Below are positions 11,801 through 24,006 of a DNA stretch of 64,000 nucleotides, piece after piece. Position 1 is the first letter of the stretch. Each line of letters starts with the position of its first letter. The notes under the pieces are model-generated. The model was not told the DNA's origin and did not search any database. It saw only the letters and a list, made by a program, of their open reading frames with translations. Position numbers and translations under genes: made by a program. This DNA is from Diprion similis (Eukaryota > Arthropoda > Insecta > Hymenoptera > Diprionidae): assembly GCF_021155765.1 (NCBI RefSeq), contig NC_060115.1, positions 5,746,493 through 5,810,492 of the forward strand, read 5' to 3'.

Positions 11801-12823
11801 ATGGCCAAATGAAAGTTCTCTCTGTAACGTGATTTGAAAAATGATGACATTTTATGTTTCGATTTTATCTCCTTATCATTCAAGTATTCTAGAGTTGCAC
11901 CTTTTCATTTACTGTTACACGCAAGCAATAGATCTTTCAGTTGATATTCCATTCGGCTAAAGTCGCACGGATGTAGACAATTAGTGGAATATTGACATTA
12001 ACTTAGATGAAAATTCCATGAATGTAACATACATGATAAGTACCTTCTCTGAATTTATTGAAAGAGGGATCTAAAGACTTTGGTTCTTATATAGTGATTA
12101 GGATTATTGAGATAAGTCATTTTTTAGATCATGAAATAAGGTACAACCAGTCTAAGGTATATTTAATAGGAATAATTGTTACTATGCATATAGAAATATT
12201 CATAGTATGATCGAAAACAATACTAACAAAACAAACCTTGAACTCGTAAGACATAGTTGGCTTGGTAAGAAACACCGTCTGTATCTGTTATATTCAACAA
12301 ATATGATCCGCTATCTGAGAATGTAGTAGAGTCAATGGAAAGACCACAAGTTACAGTTTGATCAGAGCTGGAGACTGTGTACCTCTCATCAATCAGCGAT
12401 ATAAGAGTGTCATTAGGTAGCAGTTGGTATGTATCTCCATTGGGCAGTGTGACATGACAGTCTTCAATTTCGGTGTTACTGATACTGTATTGGAAAGCCC
12501 TCGACTCAGAAACATCAACTTCGACGATCGTCTGGCATTGGCCTGTTCAAAAAAAGACACGGAATAGTGAATACAGTAAAATTGGTTTCAAAATCACTGA
12601 GTTGCAGTCTTGGAGTTAACAGAAATTTAAACTGAGGGTCAAGGAAATATAATCATATGTGGAACGCTACTAAAAACCAATGTATAAGTACATTACAAAG
12701 GGAAGTTTCTAAAGAATCTGTTCAATTGGCTAGACAATTTCACTTTTTTAAATAATACTTTAGATTGAATTCCTACATACCAGCGACCAGGGAGACTATG
12801 ACTAATGACACTAGAAGCCACAT
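8877..12823 (-). CDS. Secreted or anchored protein with six Ig-like domains (uncharacterised)
   Basis: Twelve exons: 12781-12823, 12237-12542, 11633-11821, 11429-11539, 11216-11328, 10894-11038, 10722-10813, 10396-10630, 9834-10160, 9526-9685, 9039-9178 and 8877-8941. They total 642 codons including the stop. A 14-residue signal peptide (MWLLVSLVIVSLVA) precedes six Ig-like domains at about 15-116, 117-216, 217-302, 303-411, 412-520 and 521-620. Domains 1 and 5 are single exons; the others are split within the domain. Domains 4-6 carry four cysteines (for example CRFVSPNG, TCGLTI and GTWTC in domain 4). Domains 1-3 lack the usual B/F cysteine pair. The protein ends in a hydrophobic stretch (IGFSLLLLGTTIF, then KTFFF) directly before the stop, after SSGAS. 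This suggests a GPI-attachment signal or a short membrane anchor. The exon 8 donor (T|GTACGA) is weak. The function is unknown; a cell-surface or immune-type recognition protein is an inference from architecture only. Confidence 0.8.
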
Positions 12824-13937
12824 TGTGCCACTAATGGTACAACGTACCCTGAATGGTTTGGGTAACTGAATGATAGCTGATCAGAGTGCAAGGTATCTTT
12901 TACAAATTTATGATTGGCACTTCATATATCCATCATACAGTCATCCCCACTCAGTGTAAAAATTTTAAACCTACTTCTTGGACTGATATTTATCACGCAC
13001 ACAACATGCCTAGTACAATTGTCAGGTATCAGATCATGAAGTTTTAACAATTGTGTAGCGTGATTCTTGATACAACTCTGTACGGCAATAAATTTTATTG
13101 TCACGTTTACTGGTTTATTGTTGCATTTATCATCAATAGAGAGTTAGAGACTTTCTAAGTTTTTTTACTATTGAATGTGAACATGGTGCTATCAATACAG
13201 TTCACTACAATTTAAAAAGATCGAGTGAATAAACATGTGTAATACGCGTGTTAATAAACCCTGTGATAAAATGTTTATTGATAGGGGTAATCTGAAAATC
13301 TCAGACAAATTATAACTGTACATTTGCTTTTAAACTTCTACCAAACCTGATATAATTGTACATCAACCATTTTTGATTATCATATTATCATCAAACTTGA
13401 TTATTATATTTTGGCCCTGAAATCGATTGCCTTCATGTCTCAAGATTATCAGCAGATACTTCAAGATAGCCACTTCTTCCCACTAATGAGCATATCTACA
13501 CTTTGAATAAAATATCATGGATTACTTCATCAACGTAAAAATATAGGATGTGTATTGTTGTACTGAAATATTGATAATGAGAAATTTTGTAACATTTTTT
13601 TATTATTTGTTTCATTCTGTGTATTTCCATACCCGTTAGTTACGCCAAATGATGGTGATTCCTATATTTACGATCCTAATAGTAAAAACTGAGTTCTGTG
13701 CATCAATATTTTGATCCAAGACAAAGTATCGTAGTGACAGTTCATAGATAAGAAGCAGCAATAGACAAATCATCAGATGTTAGGAAATAGAATAAGTAGT
13801 ATTATGCCTTTATGAATGTTACTGATTCGAACATGACCATCTGCTATTAAGATTTGTCTATATTTTTCCTGGATCTCACTTCACATAGCAAACAAAACAG
13901 TTCACACCATTACAATATATTTTTTTACATAGAAACA
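12824..13937. other. Intergenic region between the Ig gene and TIPRL
   Basis: About 1.1 kb of AT-rich DNA. It should hold the promoter and 5' leader of the Ig gene on the right side of its start codon, and the TIPRL 3' UTR. A minus-strand AATAAA near 13604-13599 is a possible but distant TIPRL poly(A) signal. No repeat, RNA gene or convincing ORF was seen. Confidence 0.6.
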
Positions 13938-15239
13938 CTATTTCGTCGTTGCCGTAGTTGTGGTATCGGATACATTGTCCAATGTTGATGTTGACTCAAT
14001 CTGTGCAGCAAGATTTTCCGGTTTAACGTTTGATTTTGCAGAAATAGTTAGCTTGTGACATTTACTTTTAGTTATAGGTAAATACTGAGCTATTTCATTT
14101 GGTTCTGTAAATATTACAGGTGATACCTGGGGAAAAATTATCAACAATAAACCAATGTTTACAGAAATTTTAATGATAATAATAAATAGCATGACTCACT
14201 CGCAAATTTGCCACCTTGTCTTCCCTGGATGTAAATTCCCGTAAAACGTAATCCTGACCAAACTCATAAAAAAGTCGCGTATCGTTAATTTTTAGCATAA
14301 CATTGTCCACCCGTAGAAAGTAACGCAGCAATACAAAAAAACTGCTGGGCATTACACGCTATATAACACATAAAAAAAAATGATTCACATCGACGATAAT
14401 TGTGTGTTAGAATAGCAATTAGATTCAAAAGAAACTTACAATCTTCACAGAGCACACAGCGATTCCATTATCGTGAAGCTCATCTTCAAATAACGTCAGA
14501 TCATGATAAAACAATATTTTTTCTTTCTGTTTCAGCTTATTAACGTCAATTCTTTCACTGGTCTCAACGACATCGAAACCTTTCATGGTACCCATGTAAT
14601 CCGTTGTGAATGTCCAATCAAATGGTTTTATTTTTTCCTCCAGATATTCGCTACTTTCCGATCTATTTTTTATAATAAGCAAGTGTTGAATGTACTCTCG
14701 AACCAGTTGTATTTTTAAAAATTACATCAGATATATTACCTCGACTCTTTCCAAGCCTCGGCACAGGCCAGCTGAAGGTTGATTTTTCCATTAGAAACTC
14801 GTTTAAGAGCATCTAAGGCGTTAAATTCTATAACAGCTTTGTCCTCATATTTCAGGGTTAATACATTGTTTGGAAATACCATGTCAGGCATATGTGGAAG
14901 GTCCAGTGTTCTGCTAAACCTGTAATATTCTGTACTAAGCACATATTTCGTGTCGCATAATTGCTCGTAATTTGACGAATAAACGGGTAAATAACAGAAG
15001 TACGAAATAGCATATTTCATATAGCGATTTCAGTTTCAACACAAATAAACTATAACGTACACACAAAACTGGCAGGCATCGGCGTCGTTGTCTCCGCAAG
15101 CATTTTCGCTTCGTGAACATTTTGAATGAAGTATGTGAGATTGGGTGTACTTTAAATGCCAAGGTGGGAATAAATGTTCCTCTTCGTTGACAGGGAGTCG
15201 CAGGATGTCGATGCCTCCGTGAATTTTCACTGTAGTCAT
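13938..15239 (-). CDS. Tiprl: TIP41-like protein (TIPRL), PP2A-family phosphatase regulator
   Basis: TIPRL/TIP41 binds the catalytic subunits of PP2A-type phosphatases and acts in TOR and stress signalling in the cytosol. Five coding exons are 15061-15239, 14740-14919, 14440-14662, 14200-14358 and 13938-14126, giving 309 residues (human is about 272). The family signatures are clear: FPPWHL near the N terminus, then LPHMPDMVFPNNVL, IEFNALDAL and CAEAWKESR. These are followed by IKPFDWTFTTDYMGT, LLFEDELHD-like TLFEDELHDNG, MPSSFFVLLRYFLRVD, NDTRL, LREFTSRE and FTEPNEIAQYLPI. The extra length lies mainly in an acidic, Cys-rich insert of exon 1 and a Thr-rich C-terminal tail (TTTTATTK). The exon holding the ATG begins only two bases upstream of it (acceptor TTACAG at 15242), so at least one 5'-UTR exon lies further upstream. 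Confidence 0.95.
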
Positions 15240-15717
15240 ATCTGTAATAAGAAGGTGAAATCCTACTTGCAGATAATTTTCTCAAAAAATCACGGTCAAA
15301 TCTTTGTCGATAAGTTTGTATCATCGAGGAAGTAGTCCAGTCAACATTAGAAGTGAAGTGTTATTTAAACAACGTATTCGCCTTTGGCAACAACATAACC
15401 TCTGCTCTACACTGACAGACCAATATTCTACACCGGACGATTAAGACGGGTTTAAAATCTTGGGAAATAGAACGCAGCATTGATCCCTTTACCTGCGACG
15501 ATTATGTAAAAATCAAAACATCCGGAAAATTAGTAAACCCCACTAAAGTTTCAGTAAACCACCGGCTCATTCATCAACTCTCGACAGTTGATACAGTGAT
15601 TTTAGTTTTTCCGTATCCCGCCATTTTCAGACGAGACAAGCGCTGCTGACCGACTACGCATGTGTGTAGAATTTTACGATTGCCGTACATGCATGTATAC
15701 ATACGTTAAGTACTCAC

Positions 15718-15800
15718 CATTTACTGTGTCCGCGATACTCTCCCGACAGCAATGGGATGAATCCGTATTGAATGTCAATGATAATTCGCTCACTGGGAGT
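15718..15800 (-). other. Probable 5'-UTR exon of TIPRL
   Basis: A strong minus-strand donor, AAATG|GTGAGT, at 15718/15717 fits the first exon joined to the acceptor at 15242. The right end is not defined and is given only roughly. The exon would end exactly with an ATG. Confidence 0.5.
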
Positions 15801-16915
15801 CAACAAATATCACGTGATTAGGTCGCTCTATTTCCATCAGGCTGAAGTTTGTCACGTTATCGTAATGATGCATCTTTGGAAAAAATCGTAATTTTTCAAC
15901 TTGTGGATTACTTAAAATTTAGTAAACTGTTAATACAGTATCAATAAACTCACATTTTGGAAATTAAACTTTTTAAAATAGTAATTTTTGTTTCAACGTT
16001 TCGATACATCAACGTTAATTACTAACTTCAGCCTCGTCCAGTTTCCTCTAACGCAGAACGAGGCTTGGGGATGCAATTCCGAGGTTTTTCTCTATAATAA
16101 TTAATGTTTTAATACTGATTCGAGTGATGAGCAAAAAAAAAAAGTATTGGCACAACTAGATCATGACTGCGTGTTCGTAATCTGAACTATGCAAATATAT
16201 ACTCATTTACAAGCATGTATATATTTGAATTTTTGAAATTTGATCAAGATGCGCTTACCGCCAGACCCTCGTGAGATCTGAACGCGCGGCTGCGTGTTAC
16301 GTACGATAAGCTGGAGCAGCCCTCGCTCTGCTAGCGGTACAGACGTTGAATGAACAGAGAGATAGTTTAGCGCGAAAGTTATCTGCGGAGTAAAGATTTG
16401 GTTCAGTCGCTTTAAAGCGGTTCCTCAAACAGCATCTTTTGCAAATGACAATTCCGGTGCAAGATTATAATTAATCGCAGCTAATGCAGATCAGCTTTCC
16501 ATGCGTGACTGACCCTTTGCAAGTGATTTTATTTGTCGCAATAGCTATTTGTCTCTTTAATACTGAGTTTTTGTTTTCATTTATGACTTATTACTTTCAC
16601 ACTTTCACGAAGCTGCGAAACGCTTCCATAGAAAACGCGCGCAGCGCATGAATAAGACGTGGTTAAAAATGTTATGGAATTTTTATGGACCCGAAACGTC
16701 CCCGCAATGCGTTATTATGCTCTAATTCGCGAAAACAAGAGACCACGAAAGCTGTATCGCGATCGACAGTGGATAGTCGCGATTTAGTGGAATAAGATCT
16801 GAAGATAAAAATAGTCATACACTTTGTAGAATTATTTCTAAAATATATATTATATCCGCGTGTGGCTGAAAATAAATTACCGCGAACAACGGCCTGCGCT
16901 CAAGTTAACACCACG
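15801..16915. promoter_or_regulatory. Divergent promoter region between TIPRL and the K2P channel
   Basis: About 1.1 kb separate the TIPRL first exon (minus) from the channel start codon (plus), so both promoters should lie here. The part from about 16250 to 16800 has more CpG and higher GC than its surroundings. An AT-rich run (ATATATATTATATCC) lies at about 16843-16857, close upstream of the channel ATG. No motif could be assigned with confidence. Confidence 0.45.
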
Positions 16916-19900
16916 ATGGCTGTCTCCGAAAAGACGGAATTGACTCGAGGGTACAACGGAGCATCGGGTGATCCGGAGGACCTTGAAGAACCCGAGGATT
17001 CGGAGGTCGAAGGAAAGGAATCCAAGGGGGAAAAAAAGGAGCGAGGAAAACGGAAAGCGGGTGTCGTGAATTCGGTAAAAAGACACTTCTTGAAAGCGGA
17101 AACTATTCGGAAATTCAAGTCCGTCGCAAGTCACGTGGGGCTACTGTTCACCCTGATGCTTTACACTGCCATTGGCGGGGTGGTGAGTTATAATCCAGAA
17201 ATTGTGATAATTCTTGAAATTTTTTAGTGATGAGTGTGACTGAAAATTTCAAAATTCAAACCCTCAGTTACTCGCTCTTGCAGTGATTGAACTTTGGTCA
17301 ACGTAACGAGTGATTCGTTGTTTTCCTTTCTTCTTTACCCCTTAGTTATAATTTAGGCTTCTTCGACGTTCGTTTAATCTCTTCTGAATGATACCACCTT
17401 GCTAACAGTTGGCAGTCGGTTTGTTTGACCCATTTATCTTCCTTCGTCTTTCATACAATGTTCACATTCGAAGAGTTATTTTTATGTTACCACTCACTTG
17501 ATACGCGAGACCGAGGTATACTTTGTTCAAGCCTCTTCAGCGAGCTAATCATATGCGGTTTGCTTTCGACCCGAAGGCCGATTGAAACACACTTGATTAG
17601 TTAAATTGCCGAAAAAGTTCTTCCTTGTTGTTTGGATGCATTATCGAAACTACCGTAGTAACGCAGCTGAACCGAGAACTATCGTAGCAACTGAATAGAT
17701 GGATATTCGGTTCTCCATACCCTCCTTAGCGTCGCGGTATGCATATACAAACACAAATTCAAGCGCTTCCAGAATTATCGTCAGACTTGTCGAAACTATG
17801 CTTTTTCGAGGAATCGTAAAAACCTCTCAATATTTCAAAGGTAAGTGCCGCTGGGCAGTATGTGGCACGCCCACGCCAAGTCGTTTGTATACATACCTAT
17901 GTATTACATGTCTTTGAAATTCGCAGCCCAGGCAATTTCGGTGCATTTTAAAAGCAACGGAAAAACTCGAAGAAATAAACTACCGAAGATCAGCGCAATG
18001 TTTACACGACCCTCAAGCCACCGTAAATATATACGGTTATACCACGATGTCGGCATGGGGTAAATTGGGGTCCTTTTCCCGTCAATTTCAGCATGTTTCT
18101 TCTTTTTACAACCTCCCCCTGCCCCCGTTTTACCGAGAGCGCCATATATTTCGGAAATAAATTGTGATTTGTAGATATCGCGTGGGCCATAATCGATATG
18201 TATGTGCGACATCCTTAGCGAGAGCGGAGTGAAATATTATGTATCAGCATCGCGATGTAAAAAGAGCACCGATAAAAAGAAAACTGAATAATTCTTATTG
18301 TACTCTGAGGAGGGTGAACGCGTGTTTGAATTTAGGACATCAATATTACCTTCAACTATAAGAAGATGGAAATAGAAATATTCGAGCCAAAATTCTTGAG
18401 GGAGGATTGACGAGCATTTACCGTTGGCAAAATACTTGCTTGGTCAAGTTAAAACGCATGACAACGCTTATTTGAAGTGAAAATAAAGAAATTTTTGGGA
18501 ATCAAGACTAATTTAAATAACAATTTTAATAACGAATGTTTAATAGATATGTTTGAATTTTCGATTCTTATTCACAATATATGTATGTTCGTTATTGGCA
18601 GTGGCATGAATTTAGTTTTAAACACAGATTAATGCTTGAGTTACAAGGACAGATTTCCGTTCTAAATACGGCGGTAATGCCAATTGGTTAGGCAAATTGA
18701 TTTTGAAAACATTCGGTATAAATATCTACTATAGATGAAACGACCTAGCTCACTACAGGCGTCAAAGTTTCGAAGTTGTTTAAGTTTGATTATAGACCGA
18801 AGCATTAGGAGAAACGATCGTTTACATTTCATCAGACATCGTATCACTGTTTCGTTTCAAATAATCAATGAGCTTTCGAATCAATGTTCCGATCTAAATT
18901 CGCCCATTGTATACTATACACACTACTCGAAAAATAAAAGACAAGTCTGATGTATGTGTTGAATAAAGTGAATTTTACACTCTGATTCGCTGATGGTTCG
19001 TTTTACTGTCGTACTTGTAAGAACAATCAACACTTATACAGGTAAACGTTTGCCGCCGCCACTAGCCCTTGGATTCCTAATTTTCCAATCGATTATGCAG
19101 CTTCAAAATAAGATTTCGATATAACCCAATACGCTGGCGAAAGTTTCTGCACCAGTAAAATGTTTTGACGTTGAAAAGAGAAGAATTGTCTCACTCATTA
19201 AATAGCGTGGCAATCTACAGCCCAGTGCTTACATTCGCAGCAGCAGTGTTTTATACGTTCGTCGTTTCATCATCGTGAAATTTGACCGCTAATTGCCAAC
19301 AGTGATTCTAGATTGACTCAACGAGGGGTTGTTTTCCCGGATCCATTTATATCTACTACCTCCAACAACCAACGAAACGTGCGTGTCGCGCTTTGTATTA
19401 CAAACGACGATACCCCCGGGTTCAAGTCGTTAATCAACTACGTTGGTAGATGAATTACCTTCGCGTAATCCAGCCCTCATTTACCTCGATGGATAATTAC
19501 TACTGCATTTTACACGATACAGATACGCGCTTCTTTATTCAATAATAATCTACGAATATGGAAAATATTGACAGCAGATGTAATCGTCGAGGAAAGTTGC
19601 ATTGCAACTGAAATCGAAAAGTACAATAGAATAGTAGGGTGACGGGTCAGACCTTCAAAACATTCAAGCTATTCGACAGCTTTCCAAGTAATCATCATTT
19701 ACGTCATAACCGAATTAGAAATTTCTTGAACAGTTTAAAATTGATATCCATATCGATTATTCACTTCTACACATGAACAGGTGTTTCGAGAACTGGAACT
19801 TCCGGCAGAGCTGTCCCGGCTTACCAAGCTCCGTTCCACAGTCCAGACACAACGGCGTCACTTGGTCGGTACCATCACAAACAACACGGACGTTTCGAAT

Positions 19901-19921
19901 TTGGCCACCTTGGTAAGTAGC

Positions 19922-19983
<62 letters not shown>

Positions 19984-22228
19984 AATTTGCACGGAAGTTG
20001 GTTCTTTTGGTATTCGCGATGCAGCACACTGTGTGACGCGACATGGTTACGAGGACAGGTCAGCCTAGAGTTGGAAGCGTACGAGGCCGTGGTCCAGGAA
20101 GCAGCTCAAGCAGGTCTCCTCGTGTCTCTTGCAGCAAGGGATTCCCTGAAAGGACATTCCGTGAATGAAAATGCCGAGGATACGTCGAGCCTACCGCTCA
20201 TTAGCGACAGATGGAGCGTTCTCCAGGCAGTATTTTTCGCCAGTACCGTCCTGACGACGATTGGTGAGTAATTAATTCATTCCTCGACCGGGTTTTCAAA
20301 AACTGCAGTCAACAAGATGAGTCTTCGCGTTACGTTGCGTCGGCGTACCGTTGAAATCAGGCCGCTACACCGATCTGGCTTATAGAAACGCGCGAACAAT
20401 GAATGGAAATATTTTAATCAACGTCTCCGACACGGCACCCTGCCCTGGGGTACGTTCTCTTTGTGGTTCCGTCCTCTCTGAAATGGGTATGGGTACATAT
20501 ACCCTTGACTCTATCGCATCTTTGCCCAATCGCCAGCGGCTTAAACCAGCGAATCCACGTCTTCAAAAGTTGGGTATTGCAACCCCTTTTCATCGTGGTC
20601 TCGATTGTACGTTAGGGCATGTATTAAACAGAGGCCGGGATTATACTGATATACTTTTCTCCAGTGGTTCACGTTCTAAGACGCAGATGCGACAGCGTGG
20701 CGAACACACCAGACGTGGCAGGCCTAATGAACCTCTGTGACGCTAATTATTCTCGCACTATTCTTCAGGATACGGAAACATGGTCCCGACGACGTTCGGA
20801 GGACGGATGTTCTGCATCTTCTTTGCCCTGGTCGGCATCCCGTTAACCCTAACGGTGATCGCTGACTGGGGGAAAATCTTTGCTGGAGCCCTGAGTAACG
20901 TCGGGCGGAGGATCAAGCCCCGAATTCCAGTGTCCTGGTCCACCTGCATGCCCACTCACATGGCCGGCAGGCGGTCCTTAGGTGAGGACTTAATCCGAGT
21001 TTGATGGGAACTTGAAACGATCCAAGATGTGGGTACTCATGCGATTCCGTATTCCAGGAGCGTTCGTGGCTGTGGTTTTCCTCTTCCTCTACCTATCCTG
21101 CGGAGCTGGAATGTTCATGCTTTGGGAGGAAGACTGGGGATTCTTCGAGGGGTTTTACTTCTGCTTCGTCACCATGACCACCATCGGTTTTGGCGACCTG
21201 GTTCCCAGTGAGTCCAACGTTATTAGCCTCAAACTTCGGGGGATATATAAGATTTGACAGCATTAATGAGAAGATATGCGAAAGATATATGGAAGGCGTG
21301 GGACAGTCGGCCATCAAGAAGATCACTTTTCACATTTTATTACTGGTTCCGTGAACTTGCGATACAAAGTTGCGTGACGATCGCGTGACGACACGTCGGA
21401 GGCAATCAAACTGAGCGATGTATGATGGATGTTTCGTGTTAACGTAGATTGTAAGAAAGCCCAAAGCGCGGCACATAGCTCAACGACTCCACATTGTACC
21501 AAGCTCGGACTATCAGAGATTACATTCGATTATGACCGGTATTAACTACATACACGTGCCAGAAATATATAATCTATAAATAAAAATAGTGGAACGTATC
21601 GTACATATTACATTTGCTTTTTTTCGATAAGTTATGACTCGACGAAGGTGTGTAATCCAATCTTGACCACGTGTCAATCGGTAATAAAACTCAAACGGAA
21701 ATTATCGTTATATTATCATTATTCATGCTGAGCATAAAAAACCATTTCGCGGCAGGGCTGAATTTAGAAGAACCTTAATCGATTCGTTCAACTCTTCTAT
21801 ATTTTTTTACAGAAAAGCCGAAATACATGCTCCTCTGCACGCTGTACATTTTGGTCGGTTTGGCGCTGACCAGCACGATCATAGAGCTGGTGCGACGACA
21901 GTATGCCCAGTCCTGGCGGCAACTTCAGGCCCTTGGAGGGCCCCTGGCCGAGGCTTTGAAGAGGTTGGGGGAACATGCGGGGGGCGACATGTCCGCCTTC
22001 CAGAATGATTTGCGGAAGGTTTTGACCGTGGTGTCGATGCCGCGGATGAAACGTGGCGGAGGAATGGCAGGTGCTGGAGGTGGATCGGGGACCGACGGCG
22101 ACAGGAGACAACGAGAGTGGGAAGAAGCCGTCGAGGCTGTAATCCGCGACATTACAGCCGCCGTTCCGTCCTCGCCGCAGCCCGACAAGCCGATTGTTCA
22201 AATCGTCATCTACGAGTCCAGTGTTTAG
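16916..22228 (+). CDS. Two-pore-domain (K2P/TWiK-type) potassium channel subunit
   Basis: A leak K+ channel of the plasma membrane, formed as a dimer. Six exons are 16916-17182, 19781-19912, 20059-20263, 20769-20981, 21058-21207 and 21813-22228, giving 460 residues with consistent phases. The order is M1 (about 75-91, GLLFTLMLYTAIGG), a long extracellular cap with an N-glycosylation sequon (NNT), P1 filter TTIGYG split by an intron inside the Gly codon (about 199-204), and M2 (FCIFFALVGIPLTLTVIADW). Then come M3 (AVVFLFLYLSCGAGMFML), P2 filter TTIGFGD and M4 (YMLLCTLYILVGLALTSTII). The N terminus is acidic and then Lys/Arg-rich. The C-terminal tail of about 110 residues has a Gly-rich stretch and ends in ESSV. 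I chose the ATG at 16916; an in-frame upstream stretch lacks an ATG. The Drosophila orthologue cannot be named from sequence alone. Confidence 0.93.
17183..19780 (+). other. Intron 1 of the K2P channel gene
   Basis: A 2.6-kb intron, by far the longest in the window, from GTGAGT at 17183 to GAACAG at 19780. It contains only short unconvincing ORFs and no recognised repeat. Its size and position make it a candidate place for enhancers, but no motif supports this directly. Confidence 0.75.
19915..19981 (+). repeat. (AGT)n trinucleotide microsatellite
   Basis: About 20 perfect AGT units, beginning directly after the donor GTAAGTAGC of K2P intron 2. The tract makes up nearly half of the 146-bp intron. 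It reads as poly-Ser in one plus frame, but splicing removes it. Confidence 0.97.
20264..20768 (+). other. Intron 3 of the K2P channel gene
   Basis: A 505-bp phase-1 intron that splits the first selectivity filter (GTGAGT donor, TTCTTCAG acceptor). The open frame at 20351-20740 within it has no channel-like or otherwise recognisable content. Confidence 0.8.
21208..21812 (+). other. Intron 5 of the K2P channel gene
   Basis: A 605-bp phase-1 intron between P2 and M4, with a GTGAGT donor and a pyrimidine-rich TTTTTTTACAG acceptor. Nothing else was seen. Confidence 0.8.
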
Positions 22229-24006
22229 ATGAAAATATTTATCTGATTAACTTCGGTTACCGCATGCTCACAATCAGTTTGAATTTTCTTCTTCCAAGCA
22301 AAGTGCGAATAGCTATTAGCTGCTCATTTTTAAGGGATAACTTGATCCAAGATGCGGAATGAGAATATTAATCCATCAACGTTTTACGGTCATTTTTGAA
22401 CTAAAGCGAAAATATAACAAGTTTTCTCCGTTTTTTGGCTAGAATTTTTTAATTTATACGGTGCTGGTAGGCTTGTAGGTATGTACTTTTTGAGTGATTC
22501 ATTGTGGAGGATGTAGATATGTACATGATAAATATATTGTAAAATACTTTTGCACCTTTTTTGTTGGTACTCATAACATCACAATATAATCATTGATCAA
22601 TGTTCTGTTAAAAACCGTTTCGAAGGATCGTGTGATCATGGGCACAAATAAACTTTCCGTAAATTGATGGGTAATAATAGAACTGCACTTGGGTTACTAA
22701 CCATTACTTTCCAAAGGTTTCGTCCGATTGGTAAAATGTTTTAGGGTGCAGATCTATTATCTCTCAGGCAATTATTTTTATCTCTGTGACTCCTCACGCT
22801 CTTCATTTCCAGGGAGGGATATTTAGTCTAAATCCAAAATATCGAATGATTCACGTGCATACGATTTAAAATCACGCATACCGACCACGCTGATCTCGGG
22901 TACGTGACTGGCGAGATATTTTTCAGGCACGTTTGTGTAAATAATAAAATAACAAAGGTATATAGACTCTTTCGCCGTTGCTTAACCCGACAAGGTCACT
23001 GCGTGGGTTTTCAATAACCATAAATAAATTGAAGATGGAGGTGTATTTTGGGACTGTGTCATGTTGTACGTTATTATTTATGTAGTATTATTCTGAATGA
23101 GAAGAGCGTTTGCGGTCCTGTCTGTTCATCCCTCTAATTAACGCGCAGTATATATTGATGGTTGTAGTAACGAATGGTGAATACTAATTTGTTGTTTTGT
23201 AGCAGACTGCATAATTGGCGAACACTTGTTGAATAGGAGATTTGATGAGAAACAAGCTAAGCAACTCGATCAACACTCGTAATTATCTCGCTTATTCATC
23301 GTCGTCATCTCTTTAAACTACTAAACAGCAAACGTCAGGTGTATACCTATAAATCAGCGGTTTCATCGAATGATATGTCGCACGGGAAGTATATTTGATT
23401 TATTGTTTGTACATGTATGTTCTATATTTTTTTTCTATTATGTTCATCTCCATCGTGTAACGAGTCGTCGCAAAAGATCGGCCAAAAATTTCACAATCGA
23501 ATCGAAACAGGTCAGTGCATCTGTATGTATTAATATGACCTGTGTTGAACGATTAAACTGCACGTATGTACGCATACATACCTAGGTTATTGCACGACGT
23601 GTGTCTATTTATGTGTCTATTAAGCTTGCGAGAAAGCATGATGTACTGCATGGGATTGATCCGGGCTGCAGTTTAACTATTGATGGGTATAACTATATTC
23701 ATTTATGATATATCCAACACCGGAAATCCCGCGTCAATGTTCCAACGTGCCGGACAATTTGCTTGCCAATTACATTCTCTAGGTCTAATTTTAATTTTCA
23801 CTGGCAACTCAGCGCTGTTGTACAACTGTGTTAATTGTAAGCAGAAGCTATGCTAAGTATAGACTTTCGGCTTTAACAATTAGATTCTCTCGCGCGAAAT
23901 AGACGGAGATTGTGATCCTAGGCTTAAAAATTCCGTGACAAGGATTTAAAACCGCTGCTCTCGCACGCGAATTATCCTTCTTATCGAGTTTCGAAACGTT
24001 TTTAAG
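22229..24006. other. Intergenic region between the K2P channel and perilipin
   Basis: About 1.8 kb. AATAAA at 22647-22652, some 420 bases past the channel stop, is a plausible poly(A) signal. The rest is AT-rich with no recognisable gene. The perilipin promoter should lie near the right end. Confidence 0.6.

Noticed and set aside
19781..20068. Protein with a poly-Ser run in the K+ channel
   Set aside because: The Ser codons come from the AGT microsatellite of intron 2. A strong donor (GTAAGT) precedes it, and the channel frame resumes at 20059 only after splicing.
20351..20740. 129-codon ORF in intron 3 of the K+ channel
   Set aside because: The GTGAGT and TTCTTCAG sites that restore TTIG|YG show it is intronic, and its translation has no membrane segments.
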